Assembly (NCBI RefSeq): GCF_900108035.1
Contig: NZ_FNVS01000008.1
Span: forward strand, 62,001 to 126,000
Source: Parabacteroides chinchillae
Lineage (GTDB): Bacteria; Bacteroidota; Bacteroidia; Bacteroidales; Tannerellaceae
Length of the DNA: 64,000 nucleotides
Direction: 5' to 3'
The notes under the pieces are model-generated. The model saw only the letters and a program-made list of their open reading frames with translations, did not search any database and was not told where the DNA came from. Of the stretch, positions 25,733 through 35,820 are shown in pieces. The position numbers and the translations under genes are program-made. Numbering within the stretch: the first letter of the stretch is position 1; every line of letters begins with the position of its first letter.

Positions 25733-26950
25733 TTATTTCTTTTTATTGCTTCCCGGAGGGCCTGGCATGAACGGGCTCTTTTCTGCCATTTCGGGAGACG
25801 GGGTTACAGTGGCAGAAGCGAGGTCTACTATTATTTCTTCTCCCTCTTTCAATCCTTCTGTTATCTCGATATGATTGCCGCTTGTGGAGCCTACGGTAAC
25901 AGTGCGAGGCTGCAGCTTCTGCCCTTCTTTGACCCATATCAAACGCTTCCCTGCGGGAGTTTCCTTGTTTATATCTGTGACTGTAATGCCCATTGGTGTA
26001 AGTATATTTTCGTCAGGAACGAAGCGAAGGGCTTTAGTAGGGATAGTCAGCACGTTTTCTTGTTCCATTGTGTAAATCGTAACATTGGCTGTCAGTCGGG
26101 GTTTTAGCTTCAAGTCCGGATTGTCGGCTGTGATAACGACTTCATAAGTTACAACAGTGGAAGAAGAAGATGTCGAACTTGTGTTGCTATTGCTGCTGTC
26201 GCCCAGACGTATCTGTTTCACTTTGCCTTCAAATACGTCGTTAGGGTAAGCATCGACGGTAAAACTAACACGTTGCCCGTCTTGTACGTTGCCTATATCA
26301 GCTTCGTCTACATCGGCTATTACCTGCATCTTGGTAAGGTCGGCGGCGATGGTGAACAAGGTTGGTGTTTCAAAGCCCGCGGCAACGGTTTGCCCTTCTT
26401 CAACAGCACGGTCTATAATCACGCCGTCTATCGGGCTGGTGATGGTTGCGTATTCCAGATTGCGGTTAACCTTTACCATTGCTGCCTGGCTTTGGTCGTA
26501 TGCAGCTTTTGCCTTCTCGTAGTTGTAAGTTGCAGTTTCGTAGTCGGAATCACTGATCAGCTTCTTTTCGTAGAGTACTTTGCTGCGGGCATAGTTCTTT
26601 TGTTGATATTCGAATTCCGTTTTGCTGCTTGCCAGCCCGGCCTGTGCTGATGCCAGCTCTGCTTTCAGGTTTACCTTATCCATTTCGGCAATTAGCTGTC
26701 CGGCTTTTACTACATCATTGTAGTCTGCATACAATTTATCAATGATACCCGAAACCTGTGTACCTACTTCTACTTCGGTAACCGGTTCTACGGCGCCTGT
26801 GGCTGTAACCGTATTGGTAATGGAGCCACGCCCCACTTTGGCCGTCTCCAGTTTTATACCGCCTTTTGATGATTTGCCCATAAAGAGATAGACTCCTCCA
26901 ATGATGAGCAACATGACGATAATACCGATAATTAGTCTCTTTTTGTTCAT
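25733..26950 (-). CDS. MacA/HlyD-type periplasmic adaptor (membrane fusion protein)
   Basis: 405 residues. A single N-terminal membrane anchor (about 4-24) is followed by the first half of a lipoyl-like domain (EVEVGTQVSGIIDKLYADYN), an alpha-helical hairpin (about 95-170), the second lipoyl half, a beta-barrel and a membrane-proximal domain. A Ser/Thr-rich stretch (SSNSNTSSTSSSSTV) forms a flexible insert. The C-terminus is Pro/Gly/Lys-rich. It bridges the inner-membrane ABC pump to the TolC-like channel encoded 12 bp upstream. Confidence 0.94.
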   Translation of the reverse strand: MNKKRLIIGIIVMLLIIGGVYLFMGKSSKGGIKLETAKVGRGSITNTVTATGAVEPVTEVEVGTQVSGIIDKLYADYNDVVKAGQLIAEMDKVNLKAELASAQAGLASSKTEFEYQQKNYARSKVLYEKKLISDSDYETATYNYEKAKAAYDQSQAAMVKVNRNLEYATITSPIDGVIIDRAVEEGQTVAAGFETPTLFTIAADLTKMQVIADVDEADIGNVQDGQRVSFTVDAYPNDVFEGKVKQIRLGDSSNSNTSSTSSSSTVVTYEVVITADNPDLKLKPRLTANVTIYTMEQENVLTIPTKALRFVPDENILTPMGITVTDINKETPAGKRLIWVKEGQKLQPRTVTVGSTSGNHIEITEGLKEGEEIIVDLASATVTPSPEMAEKSPFMPGPPGSNKKK

Positions 26951-26962
26951 ATCTGATCTGTT

Positions 26963-28282
26963 TTATTTCATTCCCACATCAATTGGTTTCTTCTGATAGA
27001 GATTCAACAGTTGTATACTCATTACCGCCATATATTTGGATTGCAATACTTCCTGTTGTGCGGTTAGGTAATTGTTTTTCTCTGTCAGCAGTTCCACCGT
27101 GTTTTTCATTCCGAGAAAGAATTGTTCTTCGGTCAGCTTGTAACTTTCCGAAACATATTTAAGACGTTCCGACGCGGATAAATATTGGTTTTGCGAGGAA
27201 GTTGCATCCAGGTAAATACCTTCAACCGTTTTCAACAATGCTTTTTGTGTATTAAGCAGTTCGAGCTGGCTGGTTGTGATAGCTAGTTTTGCTTTGTTGT
27301 AGGCTGTCTTGTGCTCCCGGTTGCTGAATATAGGAATACTTAATGTAAGACCTATGCTTTCGTTAAACTTATTCCACATCTGACTGCCAAAGGTGTAATC
27401 GGTACCTGACAGATGTCCGGTTCCTATGCCTGCATTCATCGATAATGAGGGAAGATAACCGGCACGTGCCTTTGTCTTTTCCAGTTCGGCAATGCCTATA
27501 GAGAGTTGGCTGCTTTTTACTTCCGGCATTACAGCCAATGATGTATTGTAGATTGTTTGCTTATCGGGTAGGGGAAACATGATCTCTTTCTCGGTGATAT
27601 CCGGGGCAGCCAAATGAATGTCTGCATTGATATCCAGTTCCAGTAATTGCTTTAGTTGCAATTTGTAATTATCCAGATTGGTTTGGGCTACTACTAGTTG
27701 GTATTTGTCTGTACTGTATTGGCTTTCGAGCTGGGCAAAATCTACCTGGGATATGGAACCGGCTTTGAAGAGTTCTTCGGCGCGGTCGCGTTGTGCTTTG
27801 GAAACTTCCACCGTATTTTCATTAATCCGGACAGCATCCATTGCATACAATACTTGCATGTAGGTCTGGATAAGTGAAATCTGGATGTCGTCTTCGTTTT
27901 GTTCAATGCTCAGTTCGTTTACTTTATTTTGTATCTGTTGTTGCTTGATGCTGCTGGTACGGCGTCCGCCATCAAATAAAGTCCAATTTGCATTGACGCT
28001 GTAGTTTCCCGTATAGCTGTTATTGCTTATGGCATCGGAAGAAGGGTAGTTAACATATCCCTGGGTAACGGATGCGTTAAGCGAAGGAAACAGTTGTGCT
28101 TTTGCCTGTTTTGTGTCTTCTATACCGGATAGGTGGGTCACTTTGCTTTTCTTCACCTGGATATTATGTTCCAAGGCATAGTTCAGGCAGTCGCGGAGTG
28201 TCCATTTGTCTGGTTGATCCTGTGCCTTCATTCCTGTACTGAGGAAAAACAAACATGCTAATAAGAATGAATATTGTTTCAT
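26963..28282 (-). CDS. TolC-family outer-membrane efflux channel
   Basis: 439 residues with a signal peptide (1 to about 20, ending MKAQ). Two OEP repeats of long amphipathic helices are visible. WTLRDCLNYALEHNIQVKKS is the classic N-terminal signature, and GMKNTVELLTEKNNYLTAQQ occurs in the second repeat. It is the first gene of the efflux operon, with a TATTTTTG promoter element 33 bp upstream. Confidence 0.94.
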   Translation of the reverse strand: MKQYSFLLACLFFLSTGMKAQDQPDKWTLRDCLNYALEHNIQVKKSKVTHLSGIEDTKQAKAQLFPSLNASVTQGYVNYPSSDAISNNSYTGNYSVNANWTLFDGGRRTSSIKQQQIQNKVNELSIEQNEDDIQISLIQTYMQVLYAMDAVRINENTVEVSKAQRDRAEELFKAGSISQVDFAQLESQYSTDKYQLVVAQTNLDNYKLQLKQLLELDINADIHLAAPDITEKEIMFPLPDKQTIYNTSLAVMPEVKSSQLSIGIAELEKTKARAGYLPSLSMNAGIGTGHLSGTDYTFGSQMWNKFNESIGLTLSIPIFSNREHKTAYNKAKLAITTSQLELLNTQKALLKTVEGIYLDATSSQNQYLSASERLKYVSESYKLTEEQFFLGMKNTVELLTEKNNYLTAQQEVLQSKYMAVMSIQLLNLYQKKPIDVGMK

Positions 28283-28314
28283 AATGCCTTCGTTTTCTGT
28301 CTGTATTACGAAAG

Positions 28315-28322
28315 CAAAAATA
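28315..28322 (-). promoter_or_regulatory. -7 promoter element for the efflux operon
   Basis: TATTTTTG on the minus strand, 33 bp before the tolC-like start, is the only good candidate in the gap. Confidence 0.45.
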
Positions 28323-28448
28323 AAAAACTGCTTTTCCTCTTACAATTATAGTAGAAGGAGAGGCGGTTTGTATAGACAAATGTGTTAAATCTATCGACAA
28401 TAGGTCGTTTTGTTCATTGTAGTTTTACCGGAGCTTGGTTGTATTCTC

Positions 28449-29000
28449 TTACCAATAAAGTACGATTCCTGCAGCACCGGCAAGTAAAATCATCAGTATC
28501 GGGTTGACTTTAAACTTCCAGGTAAGAAGAAAAGCTGCTCCGAAGATAAGGAAACTTTTATAGTCTATAAAGTTCTCTTTATTCATTAACATCAGGGCTG
28601 CGGCTGCTATTAATCCTACTGTGGCCGGACGTAGTCCTGTAAAAGCGGCGGCCACATATTTATTGTTTTTGAATTTGGAAAAGAAGTAAGAGATAATCAG
28701 TACCAATATAAAGGAAGGTAAACACACGGCAAAAGTTGCCAGGCTGGAGCCCAATATACTCATACCTTGCGAATAGCCGGCATTATGGATAGCCGTATAA
28801 CCTATGTAGGTGGCACTGTTGATGCCGATAGGCCCCGGAGTCATCTGGGATATGGCTACAATGTCGGTAAATTCCTGTAATGAGATCCATTTGTATTGGT
28901 CTACAACATCCGATTGGATTAAGGAAAGCATAGCGTATCCGCCGCCAAATCCAAAGATTCCGATTTTCAGATATACGTAAAACAATTGCAACCAAATCAT
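28449..29000 (-). CDS. Chromate transporter, half-size CHR-domain protein (2 of 2)
   Basis: 183 residues, one CHR domain with about five helices. The family start FFYVYLKIG-type motif appears here as YVYLKIGIFGFGGGYAMLSL, followed by MTPGPIGINSATYIGY. Single-domain CHR proteins normally act as heteromeric pairs, and the partner is encoded 3 bp upstream. The family exports chromate in some bacteria, but the physiological anion is unknown for most gut members. It is the last gene of the parE operon. Confidence 0.92.
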   Translation of the reverse strand: MIWLQLFYVYLKIGIFGFGGGYAMLSLIQSDVVDQYKWISLQEFTDIVAISQMTPGPIGINSATYIGYTAIHNAGYSQGMSILGSSLATFAVCLPSFILVLIISYFFSKFKNNKYVAAAFTGLRPATVGLIAAAALMLMNKENFIDYKSFLIFGAAFLLTWKFKVNPILMILLAGAAGIVLYW

Positions 29001-29003
29001 AAC

Positions 29004-29534
29004 TCAATACTTTTTTATTTTTAATCCGTAATATAACCCGCCAATGATAGCCGCCAGAATAATCCATACAGGAGACATATTACCCAACCATATTAACAGT
29101 GCCGCCCCGATTGGAATGACCATCTGTGCATAACTTAGCTTGATGGAACGGGCAGTGGTAAGGCATGGAACCGCAATCAGTGCTACCACAGCCGGACGTA
29201 AACCCTTAAATGCCTTTTCTATCCATACGTTATCCTTAACCCCGGTAAAGAACAGGGCAATTGCCAGGATGATAAAAAAGGAAGGGAGGATGGTGCCCAG
29301 CGCACATACAATACTTCCCAAAGTCTTCTTTAGTTTGTATCCCACGAAGATGGAGATATTTACGGCAAATATGCCCGGTAAAGACTGTGCTACCGAGAAT
29401 AGGTCGATAAAATCTTCTTTCGAAAGCCATCCTTTGTCTACCACTTCACGCTGAATCAGCGGAAGCATAGCATAGCCGCCTCCGATAGTAAATGTCCCGA
29501 TCTTAACGAATGTCAGAAAAAGCGTCCAATACAT
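29004..29534 (-). CDS. Chromate transporter, half-size CHR-domain protein (1 of 2)
   Basis: 176 residues, one CHR domain: TFVKIGTFTIGGGYAMLPLI and SVAQSLPGIFAVNISIFVGY. It is parallel to, but diverged from, the next gene, as expected for antiparallel-inserting half transporters. It follows the S41 protease gene after 5 bp. Confidence 0.92.
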   Translation of the reverse strand: MYWTLFLTFVKIGTFTIGGGYAMLPLIQREVVDKGWLSKEDFIDLFSVAQSLPGIFAVNISIFVGYKLKKTLGSIVCALGTILPSFFIILAIALFFTGVKDNVWIEKAFKGLRPAVVALIAVPCLTTARSIKLSYAQMVIPIGAALLIWLGNMSPVWIILAAIIGGLYYGLKIKKY

Positions 29535-29539
29535 AGCAA

Positions 29540-31150
29540 TTATTTTGTCAGGATAGTAGAATATGCAGCCGGATCGTTAATGATGCGGAGGGCTTCCTGA
29601 TAACTTGCGTTGTCATCGTTTATGATCTGGAAATACTGAGCCATATCATATAGATCACGTGCAATAAGGGCTTTTATCTGAAGCATGATAAGCGGCTTGG
29701 AGCGGTTATATTGCTCTTCGTTGAACTCGATCTTCTCTTCTTTTGCCATATTCAGGAGATCCTGCATGATATCATCCGTGATGATGAAATCCTGCTTATA
29801 TTGTGGGAATTTATGATATTTCTTTGTCATTTTTGCACGATTATGATCCAGGAAATTCATCGCAACCCGATTTACTAACCCGGATGCTACCAGTTTGCGG
29901 TGATAGTCTGTGTAACGGGACGTATCTACCGGAATGAAAACGTCGGGCATGATTCCGCCTCCGCCATAAACCGTGCGTTTATTAACTAATGTGTTATACT
30001 TCATTGAATCGGGAAAGTGAATACTGTCTGCACTCATTAGCTCTCCACGATTATAACGGTCTATCAGGTCGTGCTGGTATTCTTCGATCTTTCCGTTCTC
30101 GTAAGGTTTTTGAATACAGCGTCCGGTTGGTGTGTAATAGCGGGCAACGGTTAAGCGGATCATGGATCCATCGGGCAGGGGGATTGGTTTTTGCACTAAT
30201 CCTTTACCAAAAGTACGACGGCCTACAATTACTCCGCGATCCCAATCCTGAACAGCACCTGACAGAATTTCACTGGCGGAAGCAGACGCTTCGTCTACCA
30301 ATACAACAAGACGTCCGTCTTCGAAACCTCCCCGGTTGGTGGATTTTGCTTCTTCACGTGATTGTTTGCTGCCTTCGGTATAGACGATAAGTTTATCTTT
30401 ACCCAAAAATTCATCAGCTAAATCGATTGCAATATTCAGATAGCCTCCGCCATTGCCTTGCAAGTCCAGAATCATATTTTTCATGCCTTGTTTCTTCAAC
30501 TTTTCCAAAGCTTCACGAAACTCATTAGCCGAAGAAGCGGCAAAGCGGTTTAATTTGATATAACCTGTATTTTTGTCTGCCATATAAGCCGCGTCTAAAC
30601 TGTATACCGGAATTTTGCCTCTGGTAATTTTGAATTCTATTAATTCCGGTTTATTGTTGCGCTGCACTTTCACATTTACTTCCGTTCCTTTGGGACCGCG
30701 CAAACGTTTCATAATGTCTGTTGTTTTCATGTTTACACCGGCAATCAGTGTGTCGTCAACCATAATGATACGGTCGCCGGCCATTAATCCTACTTTTTCG
30801 GATGGTCCGCCGGGAATTACCTGGATGACGTATAATGTATCTGTCAGCATATTGAACTGAATGCCGATACCGTCAAAGTTCCCTTGTAAAGGTTCGTTCA
30901 TTTCTTTCGTTTCCTCCGGATCCATGTAGTTTGAGTGAGGGTCTAGTTTATCTAATATGCCTTTGATAGCATCTTCAACCAGCTTACTGTCATTTACGGG
31001 GTCTACATATAAATTGGAAATGGCATATAGTGCCATGGATAACTTGCGGGCATCTTGATTTACCGGCTGGGCTTTGACAGAAGTAAACGTTACGACTGCC
31101 AAGAGCAATACTATAAGTTGTTTCATTCGTTTATTAATTTCCTGATTCAT
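29540..31150 (-). CDS. S41-family C-terminal processing peptidase
   Basis: 536 residues. The start at 31150 overlaps the coaD stop by one base (TAATG); a second Met at residue 9 would give a cleaner signal peptide (KQLIVLLLAVVTFTSVKA). A PDZ domain (about 85-170) precedes the protease core with the Ser/Lys dyad: SASASE (289-294) and K316 in RRTFGKGLVQ. A C-terminal extension of about 150 helical residues follows. It probably works in the periplasm on proteins with exposed hydrophobic C-termini. Confidence 0.93.
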   Translation of the reverse strand: MNQEINKRMKQLIVLLLAVVTFTSVKAQPVNQDARKLSMALYAISNLYVDPVNDSKLVEDAIKGILDKLDPHSNYMDPEETKEMNEPLQGNFDGIGIQFNMLTDTLYVIQVIPGGPSEKVGLMAGDRIIMVDDTLIAGVNMKTTDIMKRLRGPKGTEVNVKVQRNNKPELIEFKITRGKIPVYSLDAAYMADKNTGYIKLNRFAASSANEFREALEKLKKQGMKNMILDLQGNGGGYLNIAIDLADEFLGKDKLIVYTEGSKQSREEAKSTNRGGFEDGRLVVLVDEASASASEILSGAVQDWDRGVIVGRRTFGKGLVQKPIPLPDGSMIRLTVARYYTPTGRCIQKPYENGKIEEYQHDLIDRYNRGELMSADSIHFPDSMKYNTLVNKRTVYGGGGIMPDVFIPVDTSRYTDYHRKLVASGLVNRVAMNFLDHNRAKMTKKYHKFPQYKQDFIITDDIMQDLLNMAKEEKIEFNEEQYNRSKPLIMLQIKALIARDLYDMAQYFQIINDDNASYQEALRIINDPAAYSTILTK

Positions 31151-31623
31151 TAATACAATTCTGTTTCTTTAGGGACAAACAGGGAAATGTCTTTTCCGTA
31201 TCGTAAAAGTTCACGTACAATACTAGAACTGATATGTGTATGTTCCGGTTCGGTAAAAAGGATAAAAGTTTCGATTCCTGTAAGTTTACGGTTTACGTCG
31301 GCAATCGTCTTTTCATATTCAAAGTCGTTTACCGTACGGATACCGCGCAGAATAAAATGGGCTCCTACCTCAAGTGCAAAATCGACTGTCAGTGAGTTGT
31401 AGGACATAACTTTTACCCTTGGTTCGTTTTTGTATAGGTTTTGGATTGCCTCTATTCTTTTCTCAAGTGAAAAATAGGTTAGTTTCTTATCATTTATACC
31501 GATGGATATGATGATTTCGTCCACTAACGTCAGTCCCCGGGTTACTAATGACCGATGTCCGATGGTAAAAGGATCGAACGTCCCCGGAAACAGTGCTATT
31601 CTTTTATTTTCAACTGACAACAT
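31150..31623 (-). CDS. coaD: Phosphopantetheine adenylyltransferase
   Basis: 157 residues, standard length. It catalyses the fourth step of coenzyme A synthesis, transferring AMP from ATP to 4'-phosphopantetheine. The nucleotidyltransferase motif is [10 protein letters not shown] (14-23, TxGH) and the second motif is [13 protein letters not shown]. The gene starts 14 bp inside parE and is followed by the S41 gene with a one-base overlap, so it is tightly coupled on both sides. Confidence 0.96.
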   Translation of the reverse strand: MLSVENKRIALFPGTFDPFTIGHRSLVTRGLTLVDEIIISIGINDKKLTYFSLEKRIEAIQNLYKNEPRVKVMSYNSLTVDFALEVGAHFILRGIRTVNDFEYEKTIADVNRKLTGIETFILFTEPEHTHISSSIVRELLRYGKDISLFVPKETELY

Positions 31624-33475
31624 CTTCTTCTATTACAAGGTTATCTATAATGAAATTTTGTCGTTCCATTGTATTTTTGCCCATGTAGAATTCCAGCATT
31701 TCTTTTACGGAGTCTTCTTTCTTCATGGTTACCGGATCGAGACGAATATCTTTACCTATAAAGTGTTTGAATTCGTCCGGCGAAATTTCTCCTAATCCTT
31801 TGAACCGGGTAATTTCCGGATTTTTGCCTGCTGCCTGTATGGCTGCCAAACGTTCTTCCTCGCTATAACAGTACCATGTTTTTTGCTTGTTACGTACGCG
31901 GAAAAGTGGTGTCTGCAATATATATACATGGTTACGCTTGATCAGATCAGGGAAAAATTGCAGGAAGAAAGTAATCAGAAGCAAACGGATGTGCATACCG
32001 TCTACATCGGCATCCGTTGCAATAATCACCTTGTTATAACGTAATCCTTCCAGACCGTCCTCAATATTCAGAGCTGCTTGCAGCAGGTTGAATTCTTCAT
32101 TTTCGTAAACGATCTTTTTGGTAAGTCCATAACTGTTTAATGGCTTACCACGCAGACTGAATACTGCCTGAAGATTCGGATCACGGCTTTTGGTGATGGA
32201 ACCGCTGGCCGAATCTCCCTCTGTGATAAAGATACTGCTCTCTTCTGTCCGTTCTCCTTTTGTGTCGTTTAAATGGATACGGCAGTCACGCAATTTACGG
32301 TTATGCAAATTTGCTTTTTTGGCGCGTTCACGTGCCAGTTTGGTTACACCGGCTATTGCTTTGCGTTCTTTTTCTGCTTCAAGTATTTTATGTAAAAGAG
32401 CTTCTGAGGTATCGGCATTCTTATGGAGGTAGTTGTCCAGTTCTTTTTTGATAAAGTCTCCGATAAATTTGGCTACTGTCGGACCTTCCGGTCCCATATC
32501 TTTAGAACCCAGTTTTGTTTTGGTCTGGCTTTCAAATACAGGTTCTTCTACCTTAATACTGATTGCCGCCACAATTCCGGCCCGGATATCCGAATATTCA
32601 AAATTTTTGTTGTAATATTCTTTAATAACGCGTCCTACAGCTTCACGGAAAGCTGAAAGATGTGTTCCGCCCTGTGTGGTATGTTGTCCGTTTACAAATG
32701 AATAATATTCTTCGCCGTATTGGTTGCTGTGTGTAATAACCAATTCGATATCTTCTCCTGTCAAATGGATGATCGGATATAAAGGGTCTGTTGTCATGTT
32801 TTCATTTAACAGATCAACCAGGCCGTTGCGTGAATGGAACTTCTTTCCGTTATAAGTAATGGTAAGGCCGGAGTTTAGGAAAACATAATTTTTTAATAAG
32901 CTTTCAATGAACTCATCCTTATATTGATAGTCTTTGAAGATTTCGCGATCAGGAATAAAGTAAACCATGGTTCCGTTTGCTTCCTCTGTTGGCTGTATAC
33001 CTGATTCTTCTGTAATGATGGCCTTGCTGTATTCCACTCGTTTGCATTCGCCGTCACGATAACTGGTGATTAGAAAATAGCTGCTTAATGCATTTACAGC
33101 CTTGATACCTACACCGTTCAATCCTACTGATTTCTTAAATGCTTTGCTATCGTACTTGGCGCCTGTATTCATCTTACTGGATACATCGACAACCTTGCCG
33201 AGAGGAACACCTCGTCCATAGTCGCGTACGGTAACAGAACCTTCTTCTACAGTAACTTCAATGGTCTTACCGTAACCCATCATATATTCGTCGATGGAGT
33301 TATCTAGTACTTCCTTCAACAATACATAGATTCCATCGTCTGCATAACTTCCATCTCCCAATTTACCGATATACATACCGGGACGCCGGCGGATATGTTC
33401 CATCCAATCCAGTGTCTTGATGTCATCGTCGTTATACTCTGTTGGTTGTTGTATAGTTGAATTCAGTTCGTCCAT
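31610..33475 (-). CDS. parE: DNA topoisomerase IV subunit B
   Basis: 621 residues. A GHKL ATPase domain ([40 protein letters not shown]) is followed by the transducer and a TOPRIM domain ([10 protein letters not shown] near 425, DADVDGMHI near 495). Length and the [13 protein letters not shown] end favour ParE over the slightly longer GyrB. It decatenates daughter chromosomes together with ParC, which is not in the window. It follows the GNAT gene after 5 bp and overlaps coaD by 14 bp. Confidence 0.93.
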   Translation of the reverse strand: MDELNSTIQQPTEYNDDDIKTLDWMEHIRRRPGMYIGKLGDGSYADDGIYVLLKEVLDNSIDEYMMGYGKTIEVTVEEGSVTVRDYGRGVPLGKVVDVSSKMNTGAKYDSKAFKKSVGLNGVGIKAVNALSSYFLITSYRDGECKRVEYSKAIITEESGIQPTEEANGTMVYFIPDREIFKDYQYKDEFIESLLKNYVFLNSGLTITYNGKKFHSRNGLVDLLNENMTTDPLYPIIHLTGEDIELVITHSNQYGEEYYSFVNGQHTTQGGTHLSAFREAVGRVIKEYYNKNFEYSDIRAGIVAAISIKVEEPVFESQTKTKLGSKDMGPEGPTVAKFIGDFIKKELDNYLHKNADTSEALLHKILEAEKERKAIAGVTKLARERAKKANLHNRKLRDCRIHLNDTKGERTEESSIFITEGDSASGSITKSRDPNLQAVFSLRGKPLNSYGLTKKIVYENEEFNLLQAALNIEDGLEGLRYNKVIIATDADVDGMHIRLLLITFFLQFFPDLIKRNHVYILQTPLFRVRNKQKTWYCYSEEERLAAIQAAGKNPEITRFKGLGEISPDEFKHFIGKDIRLDPVTMKKEDSVKEMLEFYMGKNTMERQNFIIDNLVIEEDVVS

Positions 33476-33480
33476 ATTGA

Positions 33481-34608
33481 TTATAACTTTTTTATAAATG
33501 CTCTTCTTGATTTGTGATGTTCACGTTTGAAGTAATCCCATTGGGCTTGTACGGCGCTGTTAGTTTCCAGTTCGGGATTACTTTCTGCATAAACAGCTCC
33601 TATGCTTTTGTATACCGGAATCAAATCATTAAAAAGTAATGCGTTTACGCCTTTGCTTTGATATTCAGGCAAAACTCCGGTTAGGTATAAGTCTATTACT
33701 TTAGGTCTGCTTTTTAGCCCTTTCAGCAAATGGATCCATCCGAATGGAAACATGTGCCCTTTTGCTTTTTGCAATGCTTTTGACAGGTTGGGTAACGATA
33801 TCCCGAAACCGACCACTGAATTGTCATCTTCTTTTATGATAAGAGTAACCAGATCAAAACGGAGCATCGGGATATACATGTTTATATAATAATCGATTTG
33901 TTTTTCCGTGAGCGGAGCAAAACCATATAAAGGTGCAAAAGCAGCATTTAATGTATGGAATACCTGTTTGGTATAAGGCATAATTTCTTTGGCATTCTTA
34001 AATTTCATTACTTTTAATCCATATTTCTGCTTTACAATTTCTCCGATGCGCAAATGTTTATCGGGTACACCGTCTGGAATATAGATTTTAAATTCGTGCC
34101 AATCCTGATCTTTCTTGAATCCGATACGTTCTATCTGCTTAGGATAATAAGGATAGTTGTATATGGTAGCCATTGTGCCGATTTGATCGAAGCCTTCTAT
34201 TAACATGCCTTCGTGATCCATGTCTGTAAAGCCCATTGGCCCGTGAATTTCTTCCATGCCTTGCTCGCGTGCCCATTTTTCTACAGCTCCGAACAGAGCG
34301 TCAACTACTTCATTGTCGTCTATAAAATCCACAAAACCGAAGCGTGCACGTTTCTGTCCCCAGACTTCGTTGCTCGGGTGGTTTATCATTCCGGCAATAC
34401 GGCCAACAATTTTACCGTCTTTATAGGCTAGAAAGTATATTGCATCGCAAACTTCAAAGGCCGGGTTCTTTTTTTTATCTAATGTAACCATCTCTTCGTC
34501 TATCAAGCCAGGCACATGATAGGGATTCCCTTTATATAACTCGATATTAAATTTAACGAACTTCTTAAGTTCTTTCTTTCCGGTTACTTCTTTAATTATT
34601 ACGCTCAT
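33481..34608 (-). CDS. GNAT-family N-acetyltransferase-like protein
   Basis: 375 residues, a long two-part protein. The first 200 residues contain a degenerate acetyltransferase fold ([40 protein letters not shown]). The second part has another GNAT-like section ([36 protein letters not shown]). Homologues in Bacteroidales carry this annotation, but the acceptor is unknown. It is the first gene of the GNAT-parE-coaD-S41-chromate operon. Confidence 0.8.
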   Translation of the reverse strand: MSVIIKEVTGKKELKKFVKFNIELYKGNPYHVPGLIDEEMVTLDKKKNPAFEVCDAIYFLAYKDGKIVGRIAGMINHPSNEVWGQKRARFGFVDFIDDNEVVDALFGAVEKWAREQGMEEIHGPMGFTDMDHEGMLIEGFDQIGTMATIYNYPYYPKQIERIGFKKDQDWHEFKIYIPDGVPDKHLRIGEIVKQKYGLKVMKFKNAKEIMPYTKQVFHTLNAAFAPLYGFAPLTEKQIDYYINMYIPMLRFDLVTLIIKEDDNSVVGFGISLPNLSKALQKAKGHMFPFGWIHLLKGLKSRPKVIDLYLTGVLPEYQSKGVNALLFNDLIPVYKSIGAVYAESNPELETNSAVQAQWDYFKREHHKSRRAFIKKL

Positions 34609-34628
34609 CCATCATTCAATTAGATTGG

Positions 34629-34636
34629 CAAATTTA
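34629..34636 (-). promoter_or_regulatory. -7 promoter element for the GNAT-parE-coaD operon
   Basis: TAAATTTG on the minus strand, 21 bp before the start at 34608. Confidence 0.5.
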
Positions 34637-34701
34637 CATAAATAAATTGATTGTGTAAATAAATAATGACGCTTAGGTTTTAAAGTTGTTGATTAAAACC
34701 G

Positions 34702-34709
34702 TATGTTTG
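34702..34709 (+). promoter_or_regulatory. -7 promoter element for the SMP-30 gene
   Basis: TATGTTTG, 55 bp before the ATG at 34764. Confidence 0.45.
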
Positions 34710-34763
34710 TATGAACATGATATATACCTTGTATAGAGAAAACCAAAAATAGTTAGCAATTAC

Positions 34764-35714
34764 ATGAAGTTTTTATTATTTAATTTATTAGCATCATCAA
34801 CTATGCTTTTAGGAAATTCTTGTGTTAAGGCCCCAAAAGTTCTCACTGCCGAGAAGGTGTTTGAAGTTGAAGCTGTGACAGGCGAAGGATCAATCTGGCA
34901 TCCGGACCGCCGTTCTTTGTTTTGGGTAGATATTGAAGGAAAAACACTTTATGAATATTTTCCTTCGAAAAAAGATTGTAATGTGCGGACGTTTGATCGT
35001 ATGATATCAACAGTTGTTCCTGAGACTGACAGTACTGTCATCGTTGCTTTTCAGGATGAGATAGCCCGTGTAAATTTGTGTAACCAGTCTGTTACTTCAA
35101 TTGCCTCGATCCCTGATGAAAATGGTACTATCCGTTGTAATGATGGAAAATGCGACCCGGCAGGGCGTTTATGGGTTGGAACCATGAGCCTGAATGCTAC
35201 CCCTCAGGCAGGTAAATTATATTGTGTACTTCCGGATGGAATGGTAATAACTAAAATTACAAAAGTTTCTATTTCCAATGGAATCGTGTGGTCGGCAAAC
35301 AAAAAATATATGTATTATAACGATACACCGACTCGTAAAATAGTGCGTTACCGGTATGACGTTAGTAATGGCGATATACTTTATGACGGCGTTGCTGTCA
35401 GTATTCCTTCGGAGCAAGGCTTGCCTGATGGAATGACTATAGATAGCGAAGATAATTTATGGATTGCCCAATGGGGAGGATTTGGTGTATATTGCTATAA
35501 TCCGTATACAGGCGATTTGTTGGCGAAAGTGGAAGTCCCGGCTCCAAATGTTACTTCTTGTGCATTTGGAGGCAGAAGCATGGATGAACTGTATATTACT
35601 ACGGCTCGTTCGGGTTTATCTGACGAGGAATTGAAGAAATATCCGTTAAGCGGAAGTCTTTTCTATTGTAAGCCAGGAGCAAAAGGTATACAGGCCAATT
35701 ATTTTAATGAATGA
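34764..35714 (+). CDS. SMP-30/gluconolactonase family protein
   Basis: 316 residues, six-bladed beta-propeller. The family metal ligand Glu is in VTGEGSIWHPDRRSLFWVDI, and the later ligands lie in the segments RCNDGKCDPAGRLWVGTMS and GLPDGMTIDSEDNLWIAQWG. The N-terminus is a hydrophobic export signal; GNSC at about 17-20 is a weak lipobox, so it may be a lipoprotein. It probably hydrolyses a sugar lactone in the envelope. It stands alone between the GNAT operon and rnr. Confidence 0.9.
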   Translation: MKFLLFNLLASSTMLLGNSCVKAPKVLTAEKVFEVEAVTGEGSIWHPDRRSLFWVDIEGKTLYEYFPSKKDCNVRTFDRMISTVVPETDSTVIVAFQDEIARVNLCNQSVTSIASIPDENGTIRCNDGKCDPAGRLWVGTMSLNATPQAGKLYCVLPDGMVITKITKVSISNGIVWSANKKYMYYNDTPTRKIVRYRYDVSNGDILYDGVAVSIPSEQGLPDGMTIDSEDNLWIAQWGGFGVYCYNPYTGDLLAKVEVPAPNVTSCAFGGRSMDELYITTARSGLSDEELKKYPLSGSLFYCKPGAKGIQANYFNE

Positions 35715-35761
35715 TACAAGTCTTTTTATCAAATTAATTTAAACGTAAACAGGATATCAAT

Positions 35762-35769
35762 TATATTTG
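35762..35769 (+). promoter_or_regulatory. -7 promoter element for rnr
   Basis: TATATTTG, 51 bp before the ATG at 35821. The hairpin at 35780-35805 would therefore lie within the transcribed leader. Confidence 0.5.
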
Positions 35770-35779
35770 TTTACTTTGT

Positions 35780-35805
35780 AAAAGAGATATCTGCTTATCT
35801 CTTTT
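35780..35805 (+). terminator. Hairpin with T-run in the rnr leader (terminator or attenuator)
   Basis: A perfect 10-bp stem AAAAGAGATA / TATCTCTTTT has a 6-base loop and ends in TTTTT just 15 bp before the rnr start codon. It could terminate the SMP-30 transcript or act on the rnr leader RNA. Confidence 0.6.
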
Positions 35806-35820
35806 TAAACTAAAAGATTT

